A DNA stretch of 64,000 nt from Paenibacillus sp. S150 (GTDB lineage Bacteria > Bacillota > Bacilli > Paenibacillales > Paenibacillaceae), in NCBI RefSeq assembly GCF_019352175.1, contig NZ_JACBYI010000016.1:62001-126000 (forward strand), read 5' to 3'. The position numbers and the translations under genes are program-made. Under the pieces are notes generated by a model, which was not told where the DNA came from, did no database searches, and was given only the letters and a program-made list of their open reading frames with translations. This document shows positions 8,914 to 17,756 of this stretch, one piece after another. Each line of letters starts with the position of its first letter. Positions within the stretch are counted from its first letter, which is position 1.

Positions 8914-9828
8914 ATGACCTTTTTCAAGATTTGGCAAGCGGATATGGATAATAACGGGGTTATACCGCTTATCAAAGGGCTTAGCGAGAATCAAAAGCAA
9001 CCGGAGAAGGGCTACGTCATTGTCGATATGAATCCGATGCCCGATTCCGGTTCTTCAGCGGGCGGCAGTGAGGCAAATGAAATCTCCGTGTTTGCGGAGG
9101 TTGTAATTCCGGAAAGCAAGCAGCGCTCCTATGACCTGTTCATGAAGCTTCATGACAACTATGACTGGAGGGCCAAGGAAAAGGAAGCTTCCACTCCCGG
9201 CGAAGCGGCAGAGATCAACGAATTCCTTCAATTTGCCGCCAACACGGCCCCTATGCGTCTCGCGCGCAAATATGCGGAGGACCACCACCAGCTCAAAGCA
9301 GGCTGTTCCACCGAAGAGTGGATAAATATGCTTAAATCCGTCTGGTTCACCACCTTTATGGATAAAAGCACCTCTTATTTCGAGCATGTTTTTCTCGGCG
9401 AGCAAGGCAGCAAACGGCGCAAGCTGGGCGGGCATCACTTCTGGTATCACTATTATGTAAATGACGGCCCCTTTGCAGCGCTTAAGAAAGACGACTCCAT
9501 CGTCTTCATCAAGCATGTGGAGGTAGCCCGAACCGAACACAGCAGACTGGCGGAGGTTATTACCATTAAGTATACATTGGAGGAACGGAAGCCTAACGGC
9601 GAGCCACAGATTTTGATAAAAGATTTGGGCGGTTTCTTTGTCGGCACCAGTGCGGAAGGATTGATGGCGATGGGAACCGTAGCCTTCCTTGACGGACGGC
9701 AGGATATCCCTGTTGAAATTAACGGAGAGCGTTTGAACCTGGCAGTATTTCGCAGGAAAGAGGACGGCAAAGACTATGGAAGAACCTTCTTCCCCAAAAT
9801 TGCAGAACCTGTTCGGGCCGGGCGGTAA
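8914..9828 (+). CDS. EndoU-family endoribonuclease-like protein, stand-alone
   Basis: 304 residues, no signal peptide or membrane segment. The C-terminal half matches the EndoU (XendoU/PP11) pattern: FEHVFLGE with His158, GGHHFW with His174 exactly 16 residues later, Lys219 in ITIKYTLEE, and the late FFVGTSAEGLMAMGTVAFL, which parallels the family's FxGTSPEFExALYTLCFL. The His-His spacing and Lys distance agree with the Xenopus enzyme's H162/H178/K224. EndoU enzymes cut RNA at uridines using Mn2+. Start ATG follows AGGAGG by 7 bases. It is monocistronic, on the strand opposite to its neighbours, with its own terminator. Substrate and role are unknown; there is no adjacent immunity gene to suggest a toxin. 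Confidence 0.78.
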   Translation: MTFFKIWQADMDNNGVIPLIKGLSENQKQPEKGYVIVDMNPMPDSGSSAGGSEANEISVFAEVVIPESKQRSYDLFMKLHDNYDWRAKEKEASTPGEAAEINEFLQFAANTAPMRLARKYAEDHHQLKAGCSTEEWINMLKSVWFTTFMDKSTSYFEHVFLGEQGSKRRKLGGHHFWYHYYVNDGPFAALKKDDSIVFIKHVEVARTEHSRLAEVITIKYTLEERKPNGEPQILIKDLGGFFVGTSAEGLMAMGTVAFLDGRQDIPVEINGERLNLAVFRRKEDGKDYGRTFFPKIAEPVRAGR

Positions 9829-9851
9829 AGCAGCGCTTGGCAATCTCCGGA

Positions 9852-9890
9852 AGCAGTCGGCAGGTTTTTTATGCGGACTGCTCTTTTTCT
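9852..9890 (+). terminator. Intrinsic terminator of the EndoU-like gene
   Basis: AGCAGTC (9852-9858) pairs with GACTGCT (9876-9882), followed by CTTTTTCT. It lies 24 bases after the stop. Confidence 0.65.
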
Positions 9891-9945
9891 GAAGAATGCC
9901 CGCCAAGCGCTCCGGCCAATGGCTGCAGGAGGATACAAAGCCTCT

Positions 9946-10668
9946 TCAGTCCGAATTCTCCCGGGCTAAATTAGACTTATCGCGGCTCAGCAGTTCCTTC
10001 CAGCCGCGCAGTCCTCCCTTCACCCTGGAGATGCGCCGCAACAGCAGGAGCCCGGCAAACACAGCATAGCCCACCGATAGCTTTCCGGCGCAAACCGCCT
10101 CTGTGGAAAAGCACAGCTCGTCCCGGAACACCGGCGCAACAAACAGCCGCGGCGCTTTTTTCAGACGGACCCATCTCGACAGCCAGCCCGCAAAGCTCCA
10201 TTTCAGTCCCCATAGCGCTCCCGCGGTTGTCGCGGTATATGCGGCATCGCCCAGAGAGAAATCGGTAGACCAGTCAAGCTTGCTGATCTGGACATGGGAC
10301 AGTGTATTCCTCAGCCACTTCTTCAGCCCCCGGGTTGCCTTCAGCGCCTTGCGGATATTGCCCAGCCACTCAGTGACTGATTCCTTGTCGATCTGCTCCT
10401 CTTTGTCTTCATCCTTCCGGACCGGTGCAATGCCGCTTTCCTCCAGCTTCACCTTGATGCCCTTTTCGATCCCCTGAAATACCAGCGCAGGCAGCTCATA
10501 ATGAAGTTTGACCAGCCCAAATACGGCCTTCAGATCAAATTCCAGGCGGTCATCCTTTCCCAGCCTGCACAGCCGGAAATGAAAATGTATGTATGAAGAC
10601 AAGGTCAGGAACAGCAGCACTGCCGCGAGCAGCAGCAGGGCCAAGAGTATTGCCAGCCATAACGTCAC
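9946..10668 (-). CDS. DUF2953 protein (YtfI-like)
   Basis: 240-residue DUF2953 protein. One N-terminal membrane segment (LAILLALLLLAAVLLFLTL) is followed by a basic domain with a linker rich in E, D and K. The open frame reaches 10794. GGAGG at 10682-10678 stands 8 bases before a GTG at 10668, so I take that start; the ATG at 10683 with a weak site is the alternative. The family is found beside ytfJ in spore formers, which suggests a sporulation role, but no biochemical function is known. Confidence 0.75.
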   Translation of the reverse strand: MTLWLAILLALLLLAAVLLFLTLSSYIHFHFRLCRLGKDDRLEFDLKAVFGLVKLHYELPALVFQGIEKGIKVKLEESGIAPVRKDEDKEEQIDKESVTEWLGNIRKALKATRGLKKWLRNTLSHVQISKLDWSTDFSLGDAAYTATTAGALWGLKWSFAGWLSRWVRLKKAPRLFVAPVFRDELCFSTEAVCAGKLSVGYAVFAGLLLLRRISRVKGGLRGWKELLSRDKSNLARENSD

Positions 10669-10842
10669 GAGAGTAACCTCCATGCAGCCTATGATTAGGA
10701 GCCTTTGATTTAGTATGGCATATCGGGCTGGAAAAAATTCGGCATTCACGCAAAAAGCCCCATAGCGCACCCCCGGTGACCTTGCGGGCATCATCAGGAA
10801 TGGCTATAGAGCCTGAGTACCGCTGTATAAATTATGCTGGCA

Positions 10843-11448
10843 TTATGCCTGCTCCGTATCCTCAAATGTCATCTGGCTGTCCAGCTTGCTGAACAGGAGC
10901 TGTGTTTCCTCTTCCAGATCCTCCGAGGAAGCATCGAAGCTTGAGGGCTCCGGCAGCTCTTTGAGATCGGCCAGTCCGAAGCTCTCCAGGAACGACTTGG
11001 TCGTTCCGTACAGAATGGGGCGGCCTACCGCTTCCGCACGGCCGACCTCATGAATCAAATCCTTATTGTTCAGCGTATGAATGGCCCGCTCCGACTTCAC
11101 ACCGCGGATCTCCTCAATCTCCACCCGGGTAATCGGCTGGCGGTAGGCGACGATGGCCAATGTCTCCAGCGCCGCCTGGGACAGGGAGGCTCGGGAAGGC
11201 GAATAGGCAAGCCGCTCAAAATACGGCGCATGGTCCGGCAGCGTGGCCAGCCGGAAGTTTCCGGCAATCTGCACCACCTGCAGCCCGCGCTCCTGGGATG
11301 CATAATCCTCTTTCAGCTCCTGCAGCGCTTTGCCGGCAATATCCGACCGCTGCTCCGTGATTTCGGCAATCTGGCGGACAGACAGCCCCTCATCGCCGGA
11401 CAAGAACAACAGTCCTTCAATAATTGATTTCAGCGTTTTGAATTCCAC
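10843..11448 (-). CDS. scpB: Segregation and condensation protein ScpB
   Basis: 201-residue winged-helix kleisin-associated protein. With ScpA and Smc it forms the condensin that organises and segregates the chromosome. Visible features are IIEGLLFLSGDEGLSVRQIAE at the N terminus and SQAALETLAIVAYRQPITRVEI in the centre, both typical of ScpB. It starts at GTG 11448 after GGAGGAG and overlaps the end of scpA by 32 bases, which implies coupled translation. Confidence 0.95.
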   Translation of the reverse strand: MEFKTLKSIIEGLLFLSGDEGLSVRQIAEITEQRSDIAGKALQELKEDYASQERGLQVVQIAGNFRLATLPDHAPYFERLAYSPSRASLSQAALETLAIVAYRQPITRVEIEEIRGVKSERAIHTLNNKDLIHEVGRAEAVGRPILYGTTKSFLESFGLADLKELPEPSSFDASSEDLEEETQLLFSKLDSQMTFEDTEQA

Positions 11449-12208
11449 TGAGCGCTTCTCCTCCTCTCCACTCCATTACAATGTCATCAAATAATTTCTC
11501 CTGATAGCAGAAGATCGCCTTCATCTTCATCAGCTCCAGGATGGCAAGGAAGGTAACCACGATCTCATGCCGGGCCATTTCATCTTCCAGCAGCGCGGAG
11601 AAGCGCATCCTCCCGCCCGTCCCCTTGCGCTGGAGCGCTGCCGACACATCCCGTATGCGGTCCTTTACGGAAATCTCGTCGCGGGTAATCCGCTGATAGG
11701 AGGATCTTCTGGCCGCCTTGCTCAGCGCTTTGCGGAACGCGGCGATAAGATCTGCAGTGTGCAGCCCCTTCAGCGCATTATCCGTCTGTTCCGGCACAAA
11801 AGGACCCAGGTCCTCCGGCTCCTTGGTAAAAATCAGGCTGCGTTCGCTCTCCATGTCCAGCAGCTGCACAGCGATGCTCTTGAATTTGCGGTATTCAATC
11901 AGCCGCTGTACAAGCTCTGCCCGCGGGTCGTACCCGTCGTCCTCGTAATATTCGAAATCCTCGATTTCGATGACCGGCGGCTTCGGCAGCAGCAGCTTGC
12001 TCTTGATCGACAGCAGCGTTGCGGCCATCACCAGAAATTCACTGGTGATGTCCAGCTCAAGCTCCTGCATGCTCCGCAGATATTCCATGTACTGCTCGGT
12101 GATCTCGCTGACGGGAATGTCCTGGATATCAATTTCCGCCTTGTCAATCAAATGCAAGAGCAGATCGAGCGGACCTTCGAATGTCTCCAGCTTGTACAAT
12201 ACAGCCAC
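11417..12208 (-). CDS. scpA: Segregation and condensation protein ScpA
   Basis: 263-residue kleisin subunit bridging the Smc heads. The N-terminal signature YKLETFEGPLDLLLHLIDK is present, and the C-terminal winged helix ends with LELMKMKAIFCYQEKLFDDI. The frame is open to a TTG at 12226, but GGGAGG stands 7 bases before GTG 12208, the likely start. It is followed by the overlapping scpB. Confidence 0.95.
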   Translation of the reverse strand: MAVLYKLETFEGPLDLLLHLIDKAEIDIQDIPVSEITEQYMEYLRSMQELELDITSEFLVMAATLLSIKSKLLLPKPPVIEIEDFEYYEDDGYDPRAELVQRLIEYRKFKSIAVQLLDMESERSLIFTKEPEDLGPFVPEQTDNALKGLHTADLIAAFRKALSKAARRSSYQRITRDEISVKDRIRDVSAALQRKGTGGRMRFSALLEDEMARHEIVVTFLAILELMKMKAIFCYQEKLFDDIVMEWRGGEALSGIQNAEINY

Positions 12209-12226
12209 GCGGTTTCCTCCCGCCAA

Positions 12227-12259
12227 AAAAAAGTAAAGTGCAGCGCCGCCTGGGCGCTA
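12227..12259 (-). terminator. Likely terminator of the riboflavin operon
   Basis: Minus-strand AGCGCC (12258-12253), a 5-base loop, GGCGCT (12247-12242), then GCACTTTACTTTTTTTT. It lies about 86 bases after the ribH stop and before scpA. The 6-bp GC-rich stem is followed by a T-run interrupted by A and C. Confidence 0.5.
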
Positions 12260-12344
12260 CACAAGTAGAAAGTTCTTATAGTCCATGCTTTCTTCTCATA
12301 CTTATAAATAAGCACGATTTCAACCCATTCGTCAAGAGGCTCTC

Positions 12345-12821
12345 TTATTTAAAGAGCTTGTTAAGGTTCGCCATTTCAATGGCAGAGGTTGCGGCATCCC
12401 AGCCCTTGTTGCCGGCTTTGGTTCCGGAGCGCTCGATGGCCTGCTCGATATTTTCGGTGGTAACCACACCAAAAATCGTTGGAATGCCGGTTTTGAGGTT
12501 GATCGCCGCCACGCCTTTGGCAACCTCGTTGCACACATAATCATAATGGGTTGTAGATCCGCGAATGACGGTTCCAAGCGCGATAACCGCATCATACTTG
12601 CCGCTTTGGGCCATTTTTTGAGCGATCAGCGGAATTTCGAACACGCCCGGAACCCAGGCTACATCCACTTCATCATCGGCTACGCCATGACGCTTGAAGG
12701 CATCGAGCGCACCGGACAGCAGCCTGCTTGTAATGAACTCGTTAAAACGTCCTACAACGACCCCGTATTTGAGTCCCTCGGATACTAAATGTCCTTCTAA
12801 ATAATTCGGCATTGTATTCAT
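12345..12821 (-). CDS. ribH: 6,7-dimethyl-8-ribityllumazine synthase RibH
   Basis: 158-residue lumazine synthase, which condenses the pyrimidinedione from RibD with the 3,4-dihydroxybutanone 4-phosphate from RibBA in riboflavin synthesis. Motifs: GVVVGRFNEFITSRLL, the phosphate-binding GTVIRGSTTHYDYVCNEVAKG and PTIFGVVTTENIEQAIERSG. It is the last gene of the rib operon. Confidence 0.97.
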   Translation of the reverse strand: MNTMPNYLEGHLVSEGLKYGVVVGRFNEFITSRLLSGALDAFKRHGVADDEVDVAWVPGVFEIPLIAQKMAQSGKYDAVIALGTVIRGSTTHYDYVCNEVAKGVAAINLKTGIPTIFGVVTTENIEQAIERSGTKAGNKGWDAATSAIEMANLNKLFK

Positions 12822-12850
12822 CTACCCTTCATTAGTAAGTTATATGGATA

Positions 12851-14104
12851 TTACAGCTTGGAATCCTCATTTTGCTCGATGTTGTCAAAAGTCAGCAGGT
12901 GGCCCAGCTTGGCCTGCTTGGTATGGAGATAATTGGTATTGTCCTTGTTCTCCGGCATTTGAATCGGTACCCGTTCCACAACCTCGAGACCGTAGCCTTC
13001 CAGCCCTTTGATCTTGCGCGGATTGTTGGTCAGCAGCCGGATCTGGCGGACGCCGAGATCCTTAAGAATCTGCGCTCCGATGCCATAGTCGCGCAGATCT
13101 GCCGGGAAGCCCAGCTTCAGGTTGGCGTCTACGGTGTCCAGGCCTTCCTCCTGCAGCTTGTAGGCGCGGAGCTTGTTGATCAGGCCAATGCCTCTGCCCT
13201 CCTGGCGCATATAGAGCAGAACCCCCCTTCCCGCTGCCTCGATCTGGCGCAGCGCCGCCTCGAATTGCGGGCCGCAATCGCAGCGGTGGGAATGGAACAC
13301 ATCACCGGTGAGGCATTCGGAATGCACCCGCACCAGCACCGGCTCCTCGCCGGAAATATCGCCCTTGACCAAAGCGACATGCTCTTTGTCGTCCACTTCA
13401 TTGGTATAGGCAATCGTCTGGAAGTCGCCGAAATCGGTCGGCAGGTTTACCGACACCTCGCGGTTGACCAAATGCTCCTTCTCATTGCGGTAATGAATGA
13501 GGTCCTTAATGCTGATCAGCTTGAGGTCATGCTTGCGCGCAATCTCCACCAGATCCGGCAGACGGGCCATTGTACCGTCTTCCTTGACCACTTCACAGAT
13601 CACGCTGGCCGGATAAGCACCGCACATGCGGGCCAGATCAACAGCCGCCTCCGTGTGCCCGGAGCGGCGCAGCACGCCGCCCTTCTTCGCAATCAGCGGG
13701 AACATATGGCCCGGTCTGCGGAAGTCGGAAGGCTTCGCGTCCGGGTCCAACAGCGCCTGGATGGTCCTAGATCTCTCCCCGGCAGAAATCCCTGTCGTGG
13801 TGTCTTTGTGATCGACGGAGACGGTAAAGGCCGTCCCGTGGTTGTCGGTATTGTGCGCCACCATAGGCTGGAGGTCCAGCTCCTCCGCACGCTCTGCCGT
13901 AATCGGCACGCAGACCAGTCCGCGTCCTTCCGTGATCATGAAGTTGATCACTTCCGGTGTAGAGCGTTCGGCAAGTGCAATGAAGTCTCCTTCATTCTCG
14001 CGGTCTTCATCATCGACCACGATGACGACCTTGCCGCGCATCAGATCATAAATTGCGTCCTCAATCGGGTCCAGGACACTGTCATTCTTCAATTGCTTGC
14101 TCAT
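12851..14104 (-). CDS. ribBA: Bifunctional DHBP synthase / GTP cyclohydrolase II RibBA
   Basis: 417 residues. The N-terminal half makes 3,4-dihydroxy-2-butanone 4-phosphate from ribulose 5-phosphate (VVDDEDRENEGDF, RRPGHMFPL, RSGHTEAAVDL). The C-terminal half opens the GTP imidazole ring (VHSECLTGDVFHSHRCDCG zinc site, EGRGIGL, RLLTNNPRKI). The frame extends upstream to 14161, but AGGAGG stands 8 bases before the ATG at 14104, giving MSKQLKNDSV. It supplies both entry substrates of the pathway. Confidence 0.96.
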   Translation of the reverse strand: MSKQLKNDSVLDPIEDAIYDLMRGKVVIVVDDEDRENEGDFIALAERSTPEVINFMITEGRGLVCVPITAERAEELDLQPMVAHNTDNHGTAFTVSVDHKDTTTGISAGERSRTIQALLDPDAKPSDFRRPGHMFPLIAKKGGVLRRSGHTEAAVDLARMCGAYPASVICEVVKEDGTMARLPDLVEIARKHDLKLISIKDLIHYRNEKEHLVNREVSVNLPTDFGDFQTIAYTNEVDDKEHVALVKGDISGEEPVLVRVHSECLTGDVFHSHRCDCGPQFEAALRQIEAAGRGVLLYMRQEGRGIGLINKLRAYKLQEEGLDTVDANLKLGFPADLRDYGIGAQILKDLGVRQIRLLTNNPRKIKGLEGYGLEVVERVPIQMPENKDNTNYLHTKQAKLGHLLTFDNIEQNEDSKL

Positions 14105-14164
14105 CTTTCTGTCCTCCTGACACTTTACGCAGCCCCGGCGGGCCTGCGTAAGCCTGATCATAAT

Positions 14165-14833
14165 TTATACAAACCCGTTCGCAGCCAGAAATTCATGGCT
14201 GATCCCGGAGCTGTTATCTTCCTGTACATCCCCTGAACGCGAACCGTAATTCAGGAGATGGTCCACATATTTGCCGAGCACATCGCATTCGATATTGATC
14301 CGGTCGCCGCTACGCTTATGCGCCAGAACCGTTTCGCCCAAGGTATGGGGAATGATCGAAACGGTGAACGCAGAAGCCGAAGCGTCCACCACGGTCAGGC
14401 TGATGCCGTCGACGGTAATCGAGCCTTTGGGGATAATAAATTTGAACAGCGATTTGCGCTCCGGCGCAATCTCGAAGACCACTGCATTCTGATCGCGTTT
14501 CACACTGCGGATTTCACCGGTTCCGTCCACATGTCCCTGAACGATATGTCCCCCGAAGCGGCCGCCGGCGGCCATCGCCCGCTCCAGATTCATCCGGCTG
14601 CCGCTTCGCAGCTCCTTGAGCGTGCTGTTGCGGTAGGTCTGGGGCATCACATCAACGGAAAAAGAGTGATCGCCGATGGAGGTCGCCGTCAGACAGACGC
14701 CGTTGACGGACACGCTGTCGCCGATCTTCAAATCATCCATAATGAGGGAGGCGCCTATATTCAGCACCATCATTTCGCTGCCGCTGGTGACCCCGCGCAG
14801 GACGCCGACTTCCTCAATCAAGCCTGTGAACAT
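14165..14833 (-). CDS. ribE: Riboflavin synthase alpha subunit RibE
   Basis: 222-residue riboflavin synthase, which dismutates two lumazines into riboflavin. It shows the tandem lumazine-binding repeats: MFTGLIEEVG at the start, VNGVCLTA and GGHIVQGHVDGTG in the first, and DGISLTV with PHTLGET in the second. The start follows AGGAGGGG. It lies between ribD and ribBA. Confidence 0.96.
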   Translation of the reverse strand: MFTGLIEEVGVLRGVTSGSEMMVLNIGASLIMDDLKIGDSVSVNGVCLTATSIGDHSFSVDVMPQTYRNSTLKELRSGSRMNLERAMAAGGRFGGHIVQGHVDGTGEIRSVKRDQNAVVFEIAPERKSLFKFIIPKGSITVDGISLTVVDASASAFTVSIIPHTLGETVLAHKRSGDRINIECDVLGKYVDHLLNYGSRSGDVQEDNSSGISHEFLAANGFV

Positions 14834-14857
14834 GTAATCCCCTCCTGAAATTTGCTG

Positions 14858-15958
14858 TTAACGGACAGGTGTACCGCTGATACACACATTATCCCCGAGC
14901 ACTTCCACTTCCAATCCTTCAAGCGTGACCGCGCTCTGCATCAGCTCTACACCCGGAAACTCGAAAGTCCCGGCTGCGGCTGCACCTCCGCCGACGATTT
15001 TCGGAGCGAAGAAAAGAATGATGCGGTCCACCAGTCCCCTCTCCAGCATCGCGCCGTTCAGAGTGCCGCCGCCTTCCAGCAGAATCGAGCCGATTTCCAG
15101 CCCGCCCAAGGCGGTCATGGCGGCTTGCAGATCCACACGCGGGCCCGCACCGCTGACCACGAGCTGCACTCCCGCCGCAAGCAGCGCCGCTTTCTTGTCC
15201 GGATCAGCAGATTCCGTAGTTACGACAATCGTAGGCGCCTGCCCGTCACTGACAACCGCCGATCCCAGCGGAATGCGCAATGTGGAGTCAACCACGATCC
15301 GGACCGGATTCAGTCCCGGCACTGTCATTCTTGTGGTCAGGGAAGGATTGTCGGCAATGACCGTGTTGACACCGACCATGATTCCCTGGTGGCGGTGCCG
15401 CAGCGTATGTACGATCTCCCGCGCCTGGCCGTTCGAAATCCATTTGCTGTCGCCGGTCCGGGTCGCCAGCTTCCCGTCCAGCGTGCTTGCACTCTTCAGT
15501 GTAACAAAAGGCTGCTTCGTCAGAATGTACTTGATGAACTTCTCATTGAGCCGCAGCGCCCGGCTGCGCAGCAGTCCAACCTCAACCTCAATCCCCTGCC
15601 CGCGAAGCATGGCAATGCCCCTTCCCGCAACCTGCGGATTAGGGTCTTCACAGGCAACTACCACACGGGCTACACCTTCATCAATCAGCCTTTGGCTGCA
15701 GGGCGGTGTCTTGCCGTAATGGCTGCAAGGCTCCAGCGTCACATAAGCTGTACTGCCCCGGGCCTTGCCTGCCGCCATATTCAGCGCATGCACTTCAGCG
15801 TGGCCGGTCCCGCGCTGCAAATGGGTGCCAAGGCCAATCATGGCGCCATCCTTCACGACAACACAGCCCACAACCGGGTTAACGCCTGTCTGTCCTTGCG
15901 CTCTTTCCGCCATATCCAGGGCGAGCGACATATAATACTCATCGTTCATTGTGTCCAT
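14858..15958 (-). CDS. ribD: Bifunctional pyrimidine deaminase/reductase RibD
   Basis: 366 residues. The N-terminal cytidine-deaminase-like domain has the zinc ligands in GHAEVHAL and PCSHYGKTPPC. The C-terminal NADPH-dependent reductase domain has FVTLKSASTLDGKLAT and ILLEGGGTLNGAML. ATG 15958 follows GGAGG by 6 bases; a second ATG lies three codons in. It is the first gene of the operon, directly behind the FMN riboswitch and terminator. Confidence 0.96.
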   Translation of the reverse strand: MDTMNDEYYMSLALDMAERAQGQTGVNPVVGCVVVKDGAMIGLGTHLQRGTGHAEVHALNMAAGKARGSTAYVTLEPCSHYGKTPPCSQRLIDEGVARVVVACEDPNPQVAGRGIAMLRGQGIEVEVGLLRSRALRLNEKFIKYILTKQPFVTLKSASTLDGKLATRTGDSKWISNGQAREIVHTLRHRHQGIMVGVNTVIADNPSLTTRMTVPGLNPVRIVVDSTLRIPLGSAVVSDGQAPTIVVTTESADPDKKAALLAAGVQLVVSGAGPRVDLQAAMTALGGLEIGSILLEGGGTLNGAMLERGLVDRIILFFAPKIVGGGAAAAGTFEFPGVELMQSAVTLEGLEVEVLGDNVCISGTPVR

Positions 15959-16003
15959 GTCCTGCCTCCGATCACCTAGCTGTATCTGCCCCTAAGCCCG
16001 TTC

Positions 16004-16050
16004 AAAACAGAAAACCCGTCTCAATCTCCAGGTGGAGTTCAAGACGGGTT
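16004..16050 (-). terminator. FMN-riboswitch-linked terminator before ribD
   Basis: Minus-strand AACCCGTCT (16050-16042) pairs with AGACGGGTT (16021-16013), with an inner CTCCA/TGGAG stem, followed by TTCTGTTTT. It lies between the riboswitch aptamer and ribD and is the natural expression platform: FMN-bound aptamer would let it form. Confidence 0.85.
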
Positions 16051-16182
16051 ATACGAGAGTTTACCGGCAGTTCTAATAAAACTGTGCGTTTCACAGCCAA
16101 AAGGTTGAAATGTGAAAGTTCGCACATAATATTTGATAACACTGCAGCACGCCTGCCCTTATCCAAGCACAGAACGTCATCT

Positions 16183-16345
16183 CTCCTTCTTCCATCCAGA
16201 CTATACTGTCGGTCCCGGAATTGCACCGGGTCCACCGTCCGTATGGGATATACGGAGCGGGTAGCGGACTAAGCAGTTCAACCGGCATTCTCAGCCAATT
16301 GCAGATGCATCACCGCCGGTAGGGAATTACGCCCTGCCCTGAAGG
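16183..16345 (-). promoter_or_regulatory. FMN riboswitch (RFN element) of the rib operon
   Basis: On the minus strand the conserved RFN core is clear: CAGGGCAGGGCGTAATTCCC, then CTACCGGCGGTGATGC, the central CGGTGCAATTCCGGGACCGA and the closing GACAGTATAGTCTGGATGG with a final GAAGAAGGA. FMN binding represses downstream expression by premature termination in this class. It lies 225-390 bases ahead of the ribD start. Confidence 0.97.
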
Positions 16346-16384
16346 ATTGATATATTTAATTAGTTTCAAGTTTTGCCTACAACA

Positions 16385-16413
16385 AAATTATCACTTTGCC
16401 GCAGGAAATGCAA
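16385..16413 (-). promoter_or_regulatory. Candidate SigA promoter of the rib operon
   Basis: Minus-strand TTGCAT (16413-16408), 17 bases, TAATTT (16390-16385), about 40 bases ahead of the aptamer. The -35 is good and the -10 fair. Position supports it, but other AT-rich hexamers lie nearby. Confidence 0.4.
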
Positions 16414-16446
16414 GTGCGTTTGCGAAACCTGCTTTATTTATGTAAC

Positions 16447-16851
16447 TTAATTATCTTTTTGAGCACGCTTGTCCGCAGACAATAAATCACGGATTTCCGT
16501 TAGCAACGCTACTTCCGGTCCAGGTGCGGGTTCCTCCACAACCTCAACCTTTACAGTTTCCTTGCGCTTAAAGCGGTTAGCCAGCTTGACCACCATGAAG
16601 ATGGAGAAGGCGATGATGAAGAAATCCACGACGGACTGCAGGAATATGCCATAATTCACAACAGCATCTTTATAGGTAAAATTAAGCCCCTTCAAATCAA
16701 TGCCTCCGGTAAGCATGCCGACCAGCGGCATAATAATGTCCGTGACAAGCGACGAGACGATTTTGCCGAAGGCTGCCCCGATAACAACCGCAACCGCCAG
16801 GTCAAGCACATTGCCCTTCAGGGCAAATTTTTTAAATTCCGTCCACATCAT
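16447..16851 (-). CDS. mscL: Large-conductance mechanosensitive channel MscL
   Basis: 134-residue membrane channel that opens under high membrane tension to release solutes on osmotic downshift. The N terminus EFKKFALKGNVLDLAVAVVIG and the pore helix with GAAFGKIVSSLVTDIIMPLVG are diagnostic. A second helix spans about 68-90, and a charged C-terminal helix follows. Start ATG follows GGAGGGAAT. Confidence 0.97.
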   Translation of the reverse strand: MMWTEFKKFALKGNVLDLAVAVVIGAAFGKIVSSLVTDIIMPLVGMLTGGIDLKGLNFTYKDAVVNYGIFLQSVVDFFIIAFSIFMVVKLANRFKRKETVKVEVVEEPAPGPEVALLTEIRDLLSADKRAQKDN

Positions 16852-16903
16852 ATTCCCTCCGAAATTTTGAATTTTAAGTTATTATAGCATTTCTGAAGAC
16901 TTT

Positions 16904-16998
16904 TTAAGAAAAAAATAAGATTTCCTTCATGTCCTCCCCCTCCGTCTTTAAGAACTCTGCGTTTAAATGAAGTGGGACTTTGCCCCATAAGGTATAAT
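16904..16998 (+). promoter_or_regulatory. Putative regulator sites and -10 of the VanR/VanS-like operon
   Basis: Two sequence blocks recur upstream of the MBOAT operon: TTAAGAAAAAAATAAGATTT at 16904-16923 and TTAAGAACTCTGCGTTTA at 16948-16965. A consensus TATAAT lies at 16993-16998 without a clear -35, as expected for an activator-dependent promoter. I infer these are binding sites of the downstream response regulator. Confidence 0.5.
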
Positions 16999-17042
16999 CC
17001 TTATATACAGCAGCCTGACTGGCTGGAAAGGAAGATGGAAGC

Positions 17043-17744
17043 ATGCATAACGGGACACTCCTGCTCGTGGATGACGAAGCGGAGATTATCAAATTGATGC
17101 AGATATATCTGGAGCATGAAGGCTACCGGCTGTTGACCGCACGCAGCGGACCGGAGGCGCTCGACATTGCCGCCAAAGAAACCGTTGATCTGATGGTGCT
17201 TGATATTATGATGCCGGAGATGGACGGGCTGGAGGCCTGCATCAAAATCCGGGAGACGAAGAAATTTCCGATCATTATGTTGTCGGCCAAAAGCCAGGAG
17301 ATGGATAAAATCACAGGATTGAGCCTTGGCGCAGATGATTATGTCACCAAGCCCTTCAGTCCCCTTGAGCTCGTCGCCCGGATCAAATCACAGCTGCGCC
17401 GCACAAGAAATTACCAGGGTGATTCTGCCGCCAGGGAGGATCAAATCCTCATTGACGGGCTGCTGATCAATTCGGCCAAGCATGAGGTAGCCGTGGAGGG
17501 ACAGCCGGTCAAGCTGACGCCGAGAGAATTCGCCATTCTGGAGCTGCTGGCCCGCAACTGCGGGCAGGTACTCAGCATGGAACAAATCTTTGCCAAGGTC
17601 TGGAAAGAGCAGTACCTGGACAGCAACAATACACTTATGGTGCATATTCGCAAAATCAGAGAAAAAATCGAGGTTAACCCCCGGAAGCCCAAATATTTAA
17701 AAACGGTGTGGGGTGTGGGCTACAAAATAGAAAAGGGGAGGTGA
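17043..17744 (+). CDS. VanR-like OmpR-family response regulator
   Basis: 233 residues. The receiver domain has the acidic pocket LLVDDEAE, phospho-acceptor Asp54 in MVLDIMMPEMDG and the KPFSPLELVARIKSQLRR switch region. The C-terminal winged helix ends with NNTLMVHIRKIREKIE and PKYLKTVWGVGYKIEKG, wording close to the VanR family. No van ligase genes are near, so a cell-envelope sensing role other than vancomycin resistance is likely. It is followed after 12 bases by its kinase. Confidence 0.9.
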   Translation: MHNGTLLLVDDEAEIIKLMQIYLEHEGYRLLTARSGPEALDIAAKETVDLMVLDIMMPEMDGLEACIKIRETKKFPIIMLSAKSQEMDKITGLSLGADDYVTKPFSPLELVARIKSQLRRTRNYQGDSAAREDQILIDGLLINSAKHEVAVEGQPVKLTPREFAILELLARNCGQVLSMEQIFAKVWKEQYLDSNNTLMVHIRKIREKIEVNPRKPKYLKTVWGVGYKIEKGR

Positions 17745-17756
17745 GCGGCACTGAAT

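Noticed and set aside
12872..14236. 454-codon plus-strand frame opposite ribBA
   Set aside because: A shadow of the high-GC third positions of ribBA; no ribosome site and the opposite strand is an unmistakable enzyme.
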